Positions 1-5,852 of a DNA stretch of 7,083 nt are shown one piece after another. This DNA is from an uncultured Coriobacteriales bacterium (GTDB taxonomy: Bacteria > Actinomycetota > Coriobacteriia > Coriobacteriales > UMGS124): NCBI GenBank assembly GCA_934662525.1, contig CAKUKJ010000115.1, forward strand, positions 1 through 7,083, in the 5' to 3' direction. The translations under genes were made by a program, and so were the position numbers. The notes below the pieces were generated by a model. That model made no database searches, was not told where the DNA came from, and saw only the letters and a list, made by a program, of their open reading frames with translations. Each line of letters starts with the position of its first letter. The stretch's first letter is position 1.

Positions 1-1138
1 TACGACCGACGATCTGATCGAAAAGGCACGGGAAATCAACCCGGACGCATCCCGGCGCGAAATGGACATGCTCCTGGCCACCGGCGAGCAAGTTTCCGTG
101 GCCGTGCTCGCCATGGCCGTCCAGGCCCTGGGCGTGCCTGCCGTGAGCCACACAGGCGCGCAGGTTGGCATCGTGACGGACCCCACGCACACGAGCGCGA
201 AGATCGACCGCATCGTGGGCATGGACCGCGTCAAGCGCGACCTTGACGAGGGCAACATCGTCATCGTCGCCGGCTTCCAGGGCGTGAACGCCGCCGGTGA
301 GATCACGACGTTGGGCCGCGGCGGCTCCGACACCACGGCCGTGGCGCTTGCCGCTGCCATCGGGGCCGACTTCTGCGAGATCTACTCCGACGTTGACGGC
401 GTGTACACGGCCGACCCGCGCATCTGCCCCAAGGCCCACCGCGTCGACCGACTGAGCTACGACGAGATGCTCGAGCTCTCCGCCAACGGCGCGGGCGTGC
501 TGCAGCTGCGCGCCGTCGAGTTTGCCAGCAAGTACGGCGTGGTCATCCGCGCCCGCTCCACGTTCCTTGACGACTCCAAGGGCACCATCATCGAGGAGGC
601 ACCCGACCGTATGGAATACACCGAGTACAGCGAAAGCGCCGTGCTGAGCGGCATCGCCCACGACCTCTCCGAGGCCAAGGTCACCCTGCGCCACGTTCCC
701 GACCGCGCCGGCATCGCCGCCATCATCTTCGGCCGCCTGGGCGAGCTGGGTGTGAACGTCGACATCATCATCCAGGACATCAGCCACGAGGGCCTGACGG
801 ACATCTCGTTCACCACGCCGATCAGCGGCCTGGAGCACATCTCCGACGCACTCGCTGCCCTGTGCGCCGAGGTGGGAGCCGAGGGCGTCGAGATCAACGC
901 GCACATCGCCAAGGTGTCGCTTGTGGGCGCCGGCATGAAGAGCTACCCGGGCGTGGCGGCCAAGATGTTCAAGACCCTGGCCGACAACGACATCAACATC
1001 TCGATGATCTCCACCTCGCCCATCTGTATCTCCACGGTCATCGACGCCGACCAGTGCACCAAGGCCGTGCAGGTGCTTCACACCGCCTTCGGCATGGACG
1101 AGGACGCCCCGGCCGGCACCGTGAAGGTCGTGCGTTAG
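1..1138 (+). CDS. lysC: Aspartate kinase, 5'-truncated by window edge
   Basis: Aspartokinase phosphorylates L-aspartate with ATP in the cytoplasm, the first committed step to lysine, threonine, methionine and diaminopimelate. The reading frame is open from base 2, giving 378 visible residues; family members are about 400-420, so roughly 30-45 N-terminal residues, including the KFGGTS motif, lie upstream. Visible are the GEQ segment (residues 28-30), the catalytic loop TLGRGGSD (103-110), the nucleotide-binding segment SDVDGVYTADPR (129-140), and two C-terminal ACT domains at about 223-285 and 301-365, the allosteric amino-acid-binding part. ACT1 keeps the PDRAG turn and the TDISFTTP strand seen in feedback-regulated actinobacterial enzymes. 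In ACT2 the usual STSEI(R/K)IS stretch reads STSPICIS. The ATG at 62 is internal to the conserved domain and is not the true start. The stop is one base before asd, indicating an operon. Which end products inhibit it cannot be read from this sequence. Confidence 0.96.
   Translation, partial: TTDDLIEKAREINPDASRREMDMLLATGEQVSVAVLAMAVQALGVPAVSHTGAQVGIVTDPTHTSAKIDRIVGMDRVKRDLDEGNIVIVAGFQGVNAAGEITTLGRGGSDTTAVALAAAIGADFCEIYSDVDGVYTADPRICPKAHRVDRLSYDEMLELSANGAGVLQLRAVEFASKYGVVIRARSTFLDDSKGTIIEEAPDRMEYTEYSESAVLSGIAHDLSEAKVTLRHVPDRAGIAAIIFGRLGELGVNVDIIIQDISHEGLTDISFTTPISGLEHISDALAALCAEVGAEGVEINAHIAKVSLVGAGMKSYPGVAAKMFKTLADNDINISMISTSPICISTVIDADQCTKAVQVLHTAFGMDEDAPAGTVKVVR
594..613 (+). promoter_or_regulatory. 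Internal ribosome-binding site and ATG for a LysC beta subunit
   Basis: A complete AGGAGG (594-599) lies inside lysC, 11 bases before an in-frame ATG at 611. Initiation there would give a 175-residue protein (611-1138) starting MEYTEY and containing just the two ACT domains. In Corynebacterium glutamicum and in Bacillus subtilis aspartokinase II, a beta subunit of about 160-172 residues is made from an internal start at this same place, between the kinase and ACT domains, and assembles with alpha as alpha2beta2. The motif, position and product length are seen; use of the start is inferred from those families. The spacing is a little long, and the bases also encode Glu-Glu-Ala, so chance is possible. 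Confidence 0.55.
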
Positions 1139-1139
1139 G

Positions 1140-2198
1140 ATGGCCTGGGCCAAGCCGATGCCGGCACGCCCCGTCGTCGCCGTCGCAGGCGCCACGGGGG
1201 CGGTGGGCCGCGAGATGCTCAAGTGCCTGGAGGCCCTCGACTTCCCCTGCAGCGAGGTGCGCGCTCTTGCCTCCGCTCGCTCGGCCGGGCAGAAGCTGCC
1301 CTTCCGCGGCGGCGAGCTCACGGTGCAGGAGATGACGCCCGAGAGCTTTCAGGGCGTGGACATCGCCCTGTTCAGCGCCGGCGCGTCGGCGTCGCGTGCG
1401 ATGCGCGAGGCCGTGGTGGAGGCCGGCGCCGTCATGATCGACAACTCGAGCGCCTTCCGCATGGAGCCCGACGTGCCGCTCGTGGTGCCCGAGGTCAACG
1501 CGGCCGACATCGCCTGGCACTCCGGCGTCATCGCCAACCCCAACTGCACCACCATCCAGATGGTCGTGGCGCTGGAGCCCCTGCGCAAGCTCGGCCATAT
1601 CGACCGCATCGTGGTGTCGAGCTACCAGTCGAGCTCGGGTGCGGGCGCCAAGGGCATGGCCGAGCTGCAGGAACAGACGGCGGCCGTGCTGGCAGGCGAG
1701 CCCTTCGAGCCCAAGGCCTTCGCGCACCAGATCGCCTTCAACTGCATTCCCCATATTGATGTCTTCGTCGACGGAGCCTACCTCGACGACGTGCCCGAGG
1801 GCTACACCAAGGAAGAGTGGAAGATGGTTGTCGAGACGAAGAAGATTCTCGGCGACGACACGGTGCAAGTCGCGCCCACCTGCGTGCGCGTGCCGGTGCT
1901 GCGCTGCCACTCTGAGTCCATCAACCTGGAGTTCGACCGCGCGGTGAGCGTGGAGGCGGCCAAGGAGGCTCTTGCCGCAGGGGAGCACATCGTGCTGGAA
2001 GACGACCCCGCCAACAACGTCTATCCGATGCCCGCCCTGCATGCGGGATCCTTCGACACGTTCGTGGGCCGTGTGCGGCGCGACCCCACGGTGGGCGGCG
2101 ACCGCGGCTTGGCCCTATGGGTCGTGGCCGACCAGCTCCTGCGCGGCGCCGCCCTCAACGCCGTCATGATCGCCCAGAAGCTGCTGCCTGAAGGATAG
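1140..2198 (+). CDS. asd: Aspartate-semialdehyde dehydrogenase
   Basis: It reduces aspartyl-4-phosphate to aspartate-4-semialdehyde with NADPH in the cytoplasm, the second step of the aspartate pathway, directly after the LysC reaction. The 352-residue product has a normal length for the family. It has the N-terminal NADP-binding motif GATGAVG (17-23), the substrate-binding stretch DNSSAFRM (101-108), the active-site segment NPNCTT with catalytic Cys136, and RVPVLRCH (250-257), whose Arg250 and His257 keep the 7-residue spacing of the catalytic Arg/His pair. The C-terminal GGDRGLALWVVADQLLRGAA is typical. The gene starts one base after the lysC stop with only a weak AAGG at 1124-1127, 12 bases upstream, so translation is probably coupled to lysC. 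An ATG at 1158 is an alternative start that still precedes the nucleotide-binding motif. A terminator follows. Confidence 0.97.
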   Translation: MAWAKPMPARPVVAVAGATGAVGREMLKCLEALDFPCSEVRALASARSAGQKLPFRGGELTVQEMTPESFQGVDIALFSAGASASRAMREAVVEAGAVMIDNSSAFRMEPDVPLVVPEVNAADIAWHSGVIANPNCTTIQMVVALEPLRKLGHIDRIVVSSYQSSSGAGAKGMAELQEQTAAVLAGEPFEPKAFAHQIAFNCIPHIDVFVDGAYLDDVPEGYTKEEWKMVVETKKILGDDTVQVAPTCVRVPVLRCHSESINLEFDRAVSVEAAKEALAAGEHIVLEDDPANNVYPMPALHAGSFDTFVGRVRRDPTVGGDRGLALWVVADQLLRGAALNAVMIAQKLLPEG

Positions 2199-2229
2199 CC
2201 CGCGCGTATAGACCGCCCGCTTGGCCAGA

Positions 2230-2265
2230 AGCCCTCGCCGCCCAGAACGCGACGGGGGGCTTTTT
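2230..2265 (+). terminator. Rho-independent terminator of the lysC-asd operon
   Basis: AGCCCTCGC at 2230-2238 can pair imperfectly with the GCGACGGGGGGCT run at 2249-2261 (core AGCCC with GGGCT, then TCGC with GCGA across a small asymmetric bulge). It is followed at once by TTTTT (2261-2265). It begins 32 bases after the asd stop, where an operon terminator is expected. The stem is not perfect, but GC richness and the T-run make it a credible intrinsic terminator. Confidence 0.75.
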
Positions 2266-2287
2266 GATGTGCGGGATGCGTTTGATG

Positions 2288-2361
2288 GGGCAATGTCCGT
2301 CATTTCGTACGGAACGAGGCTCCACAGAGACATATTCCGTACGATTTAACGGACATTGCCC
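2288..2361. repeat. 74-base inverted repeat, 27-base arms around a 20-base centre
   Basis: The left arm (2288-2314) and right arm (2335-2361) are complementary at 24 of 27 positions. The outer 13 bases, GGGCAATGTCCGT against ACGGACATTGCCC, pair perfectly, and the inner TCGTACGGAA pairs with TTCCGTACGA; mismatches are confined to 2301 and 2303-2304. The centre is 2315-2334. Each arm also carries the self-complementary hexamer CGTACG (2306-2311 and 2338-2343), centred 32 bases apart, close to three helical turns. There is no T-run after it, so it is not a second intrinsic terminator. It could be a dispersed palindromic element (REP or MITE type), an operator for the neighbouring regulator, or a structured leader if transcription started upstream. 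It lies between the asd terminator and the regulator's promoter. I do not recognise it as a named element. Confidence 0.85.
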
Positions 2362-2390
2362 ACCTGAGGGGTACACGGGCCCCTCCTGGC

Positions 2391-2419
2391 CTCTCCCATG
2401 CGTGCGTCGCGGATATAAT
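2391..2419 (+). promoter_or_regulatory. Promoter of the LuxR-type regulator (consensus -10, weak -35)
   Basis: TATAAT at 2414-2419 is a perfect sigma-70-type -10 box in otherwise GC-rich sequence, 33 bases before the ATG at 2452. The hexamer at the usual 17-base spacing (2391-2396, CTCTCC) does not resemble TTGACA, and there is no TG extension, so activity may need an activator. A start of transcription near 2426 would leave a leader of about 25 bases containing the ribosome-binding site. A 6-bp hairpin, GAGGGG (2366-2371) with CCCCTC (2380-2385), and the large inverted repeat lie just upstream, where an activator would bind. Confidence 0.6.
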
Positions 2420-2451
2420 CCATCCCGAACATTCGAAGGGGAGGCGGCGCG

Positions 2452-3999
2452 ATGCAAGGGGATCGACACAAGGCGATGGAGACACTCGGGGACATCGACC
2501 TGCGGGCCTTGGCGGGCTCGGCGTGCCTGTGGGCGTGGGTCGACACGCTGTACAAGAGCGGGTTCTTCACGCCGTTCCACCCCGAGGCCCAGATGGCCGA
2601 GGTGGCCGTATGGCTGACGTTTTTGCTGATAGTTCCCTTGAGCGCGGTCGTGCTCTGGCAAAGGGAGCGTGTCAGGCGATTGTGTGCCGGCCGTGCCTTC
2701 AGCCTTATGTGCGGCGTTGTGGGCAGTGTGGGCTCGGCTCTTTTCGTGGCGGGCGCATGGCTTGGCAGCTGGGCCGCGATGGCGATGGGGGCGCTCTGCG
2801 CAAGCGCCTTCATGGGGATGGTCATTCTGTTGTGGGGCGCCGTGTACTGCAGGCAGGGGGAGCGCTCGGCAACCATATACGTTGCGGGCGGGTTTGCTTG
2901 TGCTCTCGTGCCCGATGTCACGTTCATGCTGATGGAGTCGATCGCCTCGGCTTTGGCGCCGGTTGCGCTGCCGTTGCTCTCGACGGTGCTGTTCAACCTG
3001 TTACCCGAGGAGATGCGCTCCTATAGCCAGATGGGGGCCGGTGGCACGTCGACGCCTGCCGCCTCCGGCACCCGACGGGCAGCGGAACCCGTGCCGGGCA
3101 ACCTCCTCGCTCGCGTGCGGTTGGGGCTGGGCGTGTCGCTGCCCACGGTGCTCTCGCTTGCGCTCATCATGTTCGGGCTCGGCTACATGCAGCATCGCAT
3201 GTCGTTCTCGCCTGTTCAGGGGGCGGGGCCTGACATGGGCATCGCCCTGCAGATAACGCGCGGCCTCATCGCAGTGGCCCTTTTCGCGCTCGCCATCGTC
3301 GCACCCAGGCGGACCCACATCGCCTATCGCCTGGGGTTGCTCGCCATTATCGCGGGGTTCTCCCTCATGCCGCTGCTCGCACAGACCGCGCAGTTCTGGG
3401 TGTCGGGCGCGGTGGTGCTGAGCGGCTACACCACGTTCGACGTGCTCATCTGGGTCATCGTGGCACAGGTGGCCTATGCGGGCATGTCGGACGGGCTTGC
3501 GGTGACGTGCGCGGTGCGCATGCTCGTGTCGAGCCTGTTTTGCGGGTTGGGCGGCATCGCGGGCATCTGGCTCGACGGGCTTGCGGCCTCGGTGCCCTTT
3601 GCCTATGCGGACGCCATCTTTGTGGGCTACCTCATGACCATCGCGGCCGTGCTCGTGCTGTCGGGCCGCGACGTGTGGGACCTCTTCGACGCCCGCCCGG
3701 CCCCTGCGTCCACCCCAATGCCTGCGGGCCAAAGGAACCCCGACGAGGTTCTCGACGACCTTGCCCAGAGCTGGGGCCTCACGGGCCGGGAGCGCGAGGT
3801 GTTCGGTTTTCTTGCCATGGGCCGCACACAGCCCTGGGTGGCCGAGCGCCTTTCCATCTCTGAGTCCACCGTGAACTCCCATGTGCGCCATATCTACGGC
3901 AAGGCAAGCGTCAACAGTCGCCAAGAGCTGCTTGACCTGGTCTTTCGTGCGCAATCACCTGAACCTGTCGATATGCCCGGAGGACTCGACAGCATCTGA
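2452..3999 (+). CDS. Membrane-spanning LuxR-family transcriptional regulator
   Basis: A 515-residue predicted inner-membrane protein with a cytoplasmic DNA-binding tail. Residues 50-185 and 224-405 hold two blocks of hydrophobic helices, about ten to twelve in all, joined by a polar Gly/Ser/Thr/Pro linker (about 186-222), like an MFS-type 6+6 layout. A linker at 410-440 leads to a LuxR/FixJ helix-turn-helix at 442-498, with GLTGREREVFGFLAMG, the turn AERLSISESTVNSHV, and the recognition-helix region up to IYGKASVNSRQEL. The start is set by GGGAGG at 2438-2443, eight bases upstream. In Eggerthella lenta, regulators of this build are encoded beside drug-, catechol- or diet-metabolising enzymes and induce them in response to the substrate; I infer the same role for the downstream reductases. 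No receiver or autoinducer-binding domain is present. Codon use is looser than in neighbours (TTA, ATA and AGG codons occur). The ligand is unknown. Confidence 0.93.
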   Translation: MQGDRHKAMETLGDIDLRALAGSACLWAWVDTLYKSGFFTPFHPEAQMAEVAVWLTFLLIVPLSAVVLWQRERVRRLCAGRAFSLMCGVVGSVGSALFVAGAWLGSWAAMAMGALCASAFMGMVILLWGAVYCRQGERSATIYVAGGFACALVPDVTFMLMESIASALAPVALPLLSTVLFNLLPEEMRSYSQMGAGGTSTPAASGTRRAAEPVPGNLLARVRLGLGVSLPTVLSLALIMFGLGYMQHRMSFSPVQGAGPDMGIALQITRGLIAVALFALAIVAPRRTHIAYRLGLLAIIAGFSLMPLLAQTAQFWVSGAVVLSGYTTFDVLIWVIVAQVAYAGMSDGLAVTCAVRMLVSSLFCGLGGIAGIWLDGLAASVPFAYADAIFVGYLMTIAAVLVLSGRDVWDLFDARPAPASTPMPAGQRNPDEVLDDLAQSWGLTGREREVFGFLAMGRTQPWVAERLSISESTVNSHVRHIYGKASVNSRQELLDLVFRAQSPEPVDMPGGLDSI

Positions 4000-4147
4000 G
4001 GATTCCCCTTCCCTCGTGCCTTCCTGGCGTTTTGCGCAAACGTCCGCCTCTGCAAACTGATGCCCAGCACATGCCAAGCACGGCATGGCTCACATCAGGC
4101 AAAGGGCCCGCCTACGGGTTGGGCCCAAGGCAGAAGGGGAGTCACGT
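4000..4147 (+). promoter_or_regulatory. Regulator-reductase spacer with two dyad-symmetric sites
   Basis: This 148-base gap has no clear intrinsic terminator after the regulator and no recognisable TATAAT box. It does hold TTTGCGCAAA (4031-4040), a perfect 10-base palindrome that extends to a CG/CG pair on each side if one T is looped out. It also holds CATGCC-N6-GGCATG (4070-4087), which extends to nine pairs with one bulged A (4066-4090). Closer to the gene, GGGCCC occurs at 4104-4109 and again at 4121-4126, just before the ribosome-binding site, and could pair to form a hairpin. The dyads are plausible operators for the adjacent LuxR-type protein, but this is inference. Confidence 0.45.
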
Positions 4148-4150
4148 ATG
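4135..4150 (+). promoter_or_regulatory. Ribosome-binding site fixing the start of the first reductase
   Basis: AGGGGAG at 4135-4141 is six bases before the ATG at 4148, and the twin-arginine signal begins right after that ATG. The same frame is open back to an ATG at 4085, but that codon lies within the dyad at 4070-4087, lacks a good ribosome-binding site, and would bury the Tat signal behind 21 extra residues. 4148 is therefore the better start. Confidence 0.85.
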
Positions 4151-5806
4151 TCGAGCATCACGAGAAGGTCCTTCGTCAGCGCCGCCGCCGCGGGGGCGGC
4201 CTTCACCGCGGCCGCCGGCACCGCCATGGCCGACGAGGCCGCCGCGCCCGCCGAGGCGGGCAAGCACACCTGGGAGGTCGCGCCCGACCCCATCACCGAC
4301 GTCGTCGAGACCCACGAGTACGACGTCGTCGTGGTGGGCGGCGGCATGGCCGGCATGGGCGCCGCCGAGGCGGCCGCCCGCAACGGCGCCTCCGTGTGCG
4401 TGGTGGAGCGCAGCGAGTGCGGGCGCTTCTGCGGCCTGGACATGTGCGCCATCGGCTCCAAGGTGCTCAAGGAGAACGGCCTCGAGATCGACCCCGAGAA
4501 GGCCGCCCGCCTTATGTATGCCGCCAGCCAGCAGACGACCAACTACAACCTCATCCGCACCTGGGCCACGCAGACTGCTGGCGTCATCGACTACATCACC
4601 GACCTGTGCGCCGCCAACGGCGTGACCGTGGAGCCTTCCACGGGCGGCACCTCCAAGGCCGGCTGGGACCAGATGCCCGAGCGCTACATCGTGTTCCAGG
4701 ATGCCGTGCGTTTCTCCAGCGACGAGTGGGGCGTGTTCGACCGCCCCGACGGCAAGGAGCCACACCAGAACCTGGGCGACGTGCTCATCAAGTCCGCCAC
4801 CGACAACGGCTGCGAGTACTACTTCAACACCCACGCCGAGCAGCTCGTGGGCAGCGCGGCCGAGGGCGTGACGGGCGTCATCGCCACCGACGCCGACGGT
4901 AGGCACGTCCAGTTCAACGCCAAGAAGGGCGTGGTGCTGGCCACGGGCGACATCTCCGGCAACCAGGAGATGATTGACTGCTGGGCGCCCATCAAGAACC
5001 GTGCCGACGAGAGCGCCTACGTGCCTCAAGGTGCCAACACCGGTGACGCCGACCTCATGGTCAAGTGGATCGGCGGCGGCCTGTCCAAGAGCCCCTCTGC
5101 CCCGATGATTCACCAGTTCACGATTCAGACGCGCGGCTACCAGTGCACGGCGTTTTTCCTTTCCATGCTGGCCGTGAACTCCGACGGCAACCGCTTCATG
5201 AACGAGATGCCCTTCGAGCCCTTCATCACCGACGCCCGCATGAACTCCAAGGGCAACGTGGCTTGGTCCATCATCGACTCCAACTACGCCGAGTACGTGA
5301 CCAAGCAGTTCCCCGAGGGCTATGAGTCCATGCTCGAGAACATTCCCGGCGAGCTTGAGCAGCGCGTGGCCGACGGTGAGGTCTTCCAGGCCGACACGCT
5401 TGAGAAGCTGGCTGAGCTCATCGGCGTGCCTGCCGACAACCTCGCCGCCGCCGTCGAGGGCTACAACGGCATGGCGGACAAGGGCGAGGACACACAGTTC
5501 GGCGTCGTTGCCGACTGGCTCTCCCCCGTGCGCCAGGCCCCGTTCTACGCCATTCCGATCTTTGCCTCCAACCTGGCCGTCGTCTACGGCGTCCATGTGA
5601 ACGACGACTCCCAGGTCTGCACCGACGACGACCAGCCCATCCCCGGCCTGTTTGCCGCCGGCAACGCCCAGGGCGACTTCTTCGGCTTCAACTACCCGGT
5701 GCACTGCCCGGGATGCTCCACGGGCCGCTCCCTGGTGTTCGGCCAGCTCATCGGCGAGGCTCTGGCCAAGGACGAGACGATCACCGAGTTGATCGCCTCT
5801 CGCTAG
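4148..5806 (+). CDS. Tat-exported FAD-dependent oxidoreductase (fumarate reductase/KstD superfamily)
   Basis: A 552-residue precursor. The N-terminus has a twin-arginine signal (TRRSFV, 5-10), an Ala-rich hydrophobic stretch, and a likely cleavage after AMA at 28, so it acts outside the cytoplasmic membrane, folded with FAD. The FAD beta-alpha-beta unit is at 59-87 (VVVGGGMAGMGAAEAA, ending in Glu87), and a second FAD contact is GVVLATGDISGN (261-272). The central substrate domain has IH at 321-322 and SDGNRFMNE (345-353). The C-terminal FAD segment is IPGLFAAGNAQGDFF (498-512). The fumarate reductase motif with substrate Arg (NRLGGN) is absent; NYPVHCPGCSTGR (515-527) stands there, closer to the TYP motif of ketosteroid dehydrogenases. 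CX3C at 91-95 and C100 are notable. No FMN-binding domain and no heme CxxCH are present, so a separate electron donor is needed. Substrate unknown; probably reduction of an activated C=C bond in anaerobic respiration, induced by the upstream regulator. Confidence 0.9.
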   Translation: MSSITRRSFVSAAAAGAAFTAAAGTAMADEAAAPAEAGKHTWEVAPDPITDVVETHEYDVVVVGGGMAGMGAAEAAARNGASVCVVERSECGRFCGLDMCAIGSKVLKENGLEIDPEKAARLMYAASQQTTNYNLIRTWATQTAGVIDYITDLCAANGVTVEPSTGGTSKAGWDQMPERYIVFQDAVRFSSDEWGVFDRPDGKEPHQNLGDVLIKSATDNGCEYYFNTHAEQLVGSAAEGVTGVIATDADGRHVQFNAKKGVVLATGDISGNQEMIDCWAPIKNRADESAYVPQGANTGDADLMVKWIGGGLSKSPSAPMIHQFTIQTRGYQCTAFFLSMLAVNSDGNRFMNEMPFEPFITDARMNSKGNVAWSIIDSNYAEYVTKQFPEGYESMLENIPGELEQRVADGEVFQADTLEKLAELIGVPADNLAAAVEGYNGMADKGEDTQFGVVADWLSPVRQAPFYAIPIFASNLAVVYGVHVNDDSQVCTDDDQPIPGLFAAGNAQGDFFGFNYPVHCPGCSTGRSLVFGQLIGEALAKDETITELIASR

Positions 5807-5852
5807 GCGACGCCCCCATACCTCTCTATAAGATGCGAAAGGAAGCATGATG
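5807..5852 (+). promoter_or_regulatory. Short intergenic gap with ribosome-binding site and tandem ATGs
   Basis: Forty bases separate the two reductase genes, with no hairpin terminator, so they are probably co-transcribed. AAGGA at 5839-5843 precedes two adjacent in-frame ATG codons (5847 and 5850). Spacing is 3 bases to the first and 6 to the second, which makes the second the more comfortable initiator; the protein differs by one Met only. TATAAG at 5827-5832 resembles a -10 box, but TAGGCG at the matching -35 position is poor. Confidence 0.6.

Noticed and set aside
1038..2042. A 334-codon minus-strand open frame opposite asd
   Set aside because: It lies opposite unmistakable asd catalytic motifs, is His/Gly/Arg-rich with no family resemblance, and crosses the lysC-asd boundary.
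2263..2287. Direct repeat TTTGATG at 2263-2269 and 2281-2287
   Set aside because: At only seven bases, and with the first copy overlapping the terminator T-run, chance is a sufficient explanation.
3001..3954. A 317-codon minus-strand open frame opposite the LuxR-type regulator
   Set aside because: It is an Arg/His/Gly-rich shadow overlapping the membrane and helix-turn-helix coding region; no domain is seen.
2452..3999. Quorum-sensing LuxR receptor
   Set aside because: There is no autoinducer-binding domain; the N-terminal four-fifths is polytopic membrane sequence, and only the C-terminal helix-turn-helix is LuxR-like.
4085..4147. Upstream ATG extending the first reductase by 21 residues
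   Set aside because: It lacks a good ribosome-binding site, falls inside an inverted repeat, and would place a charged stretch before the twin-arginine signal; the ATG at 4148 has AGGGGAG at ideal spacing.
4060..4902. A 280-codon plus-strand frame overlapping the first reductase
   Set aside because: It is an Arg/Gly-rich frame-shifted reading of the reductase with no independent ribosome-binding site.
4148..5806. True fumarate reductase assignment
   Set aside because: The substrate-binding Arg motif NRLGG is absent, so only a superfamily-level call is justified.
5804..5832. Separate promoter for the second reductase (TATAAG at 5827-5832)
   Set aside because: The -35 candidate overlaps the preceding stop codon and matches only half the consensus; the 40-base gap fits co-transcription better.
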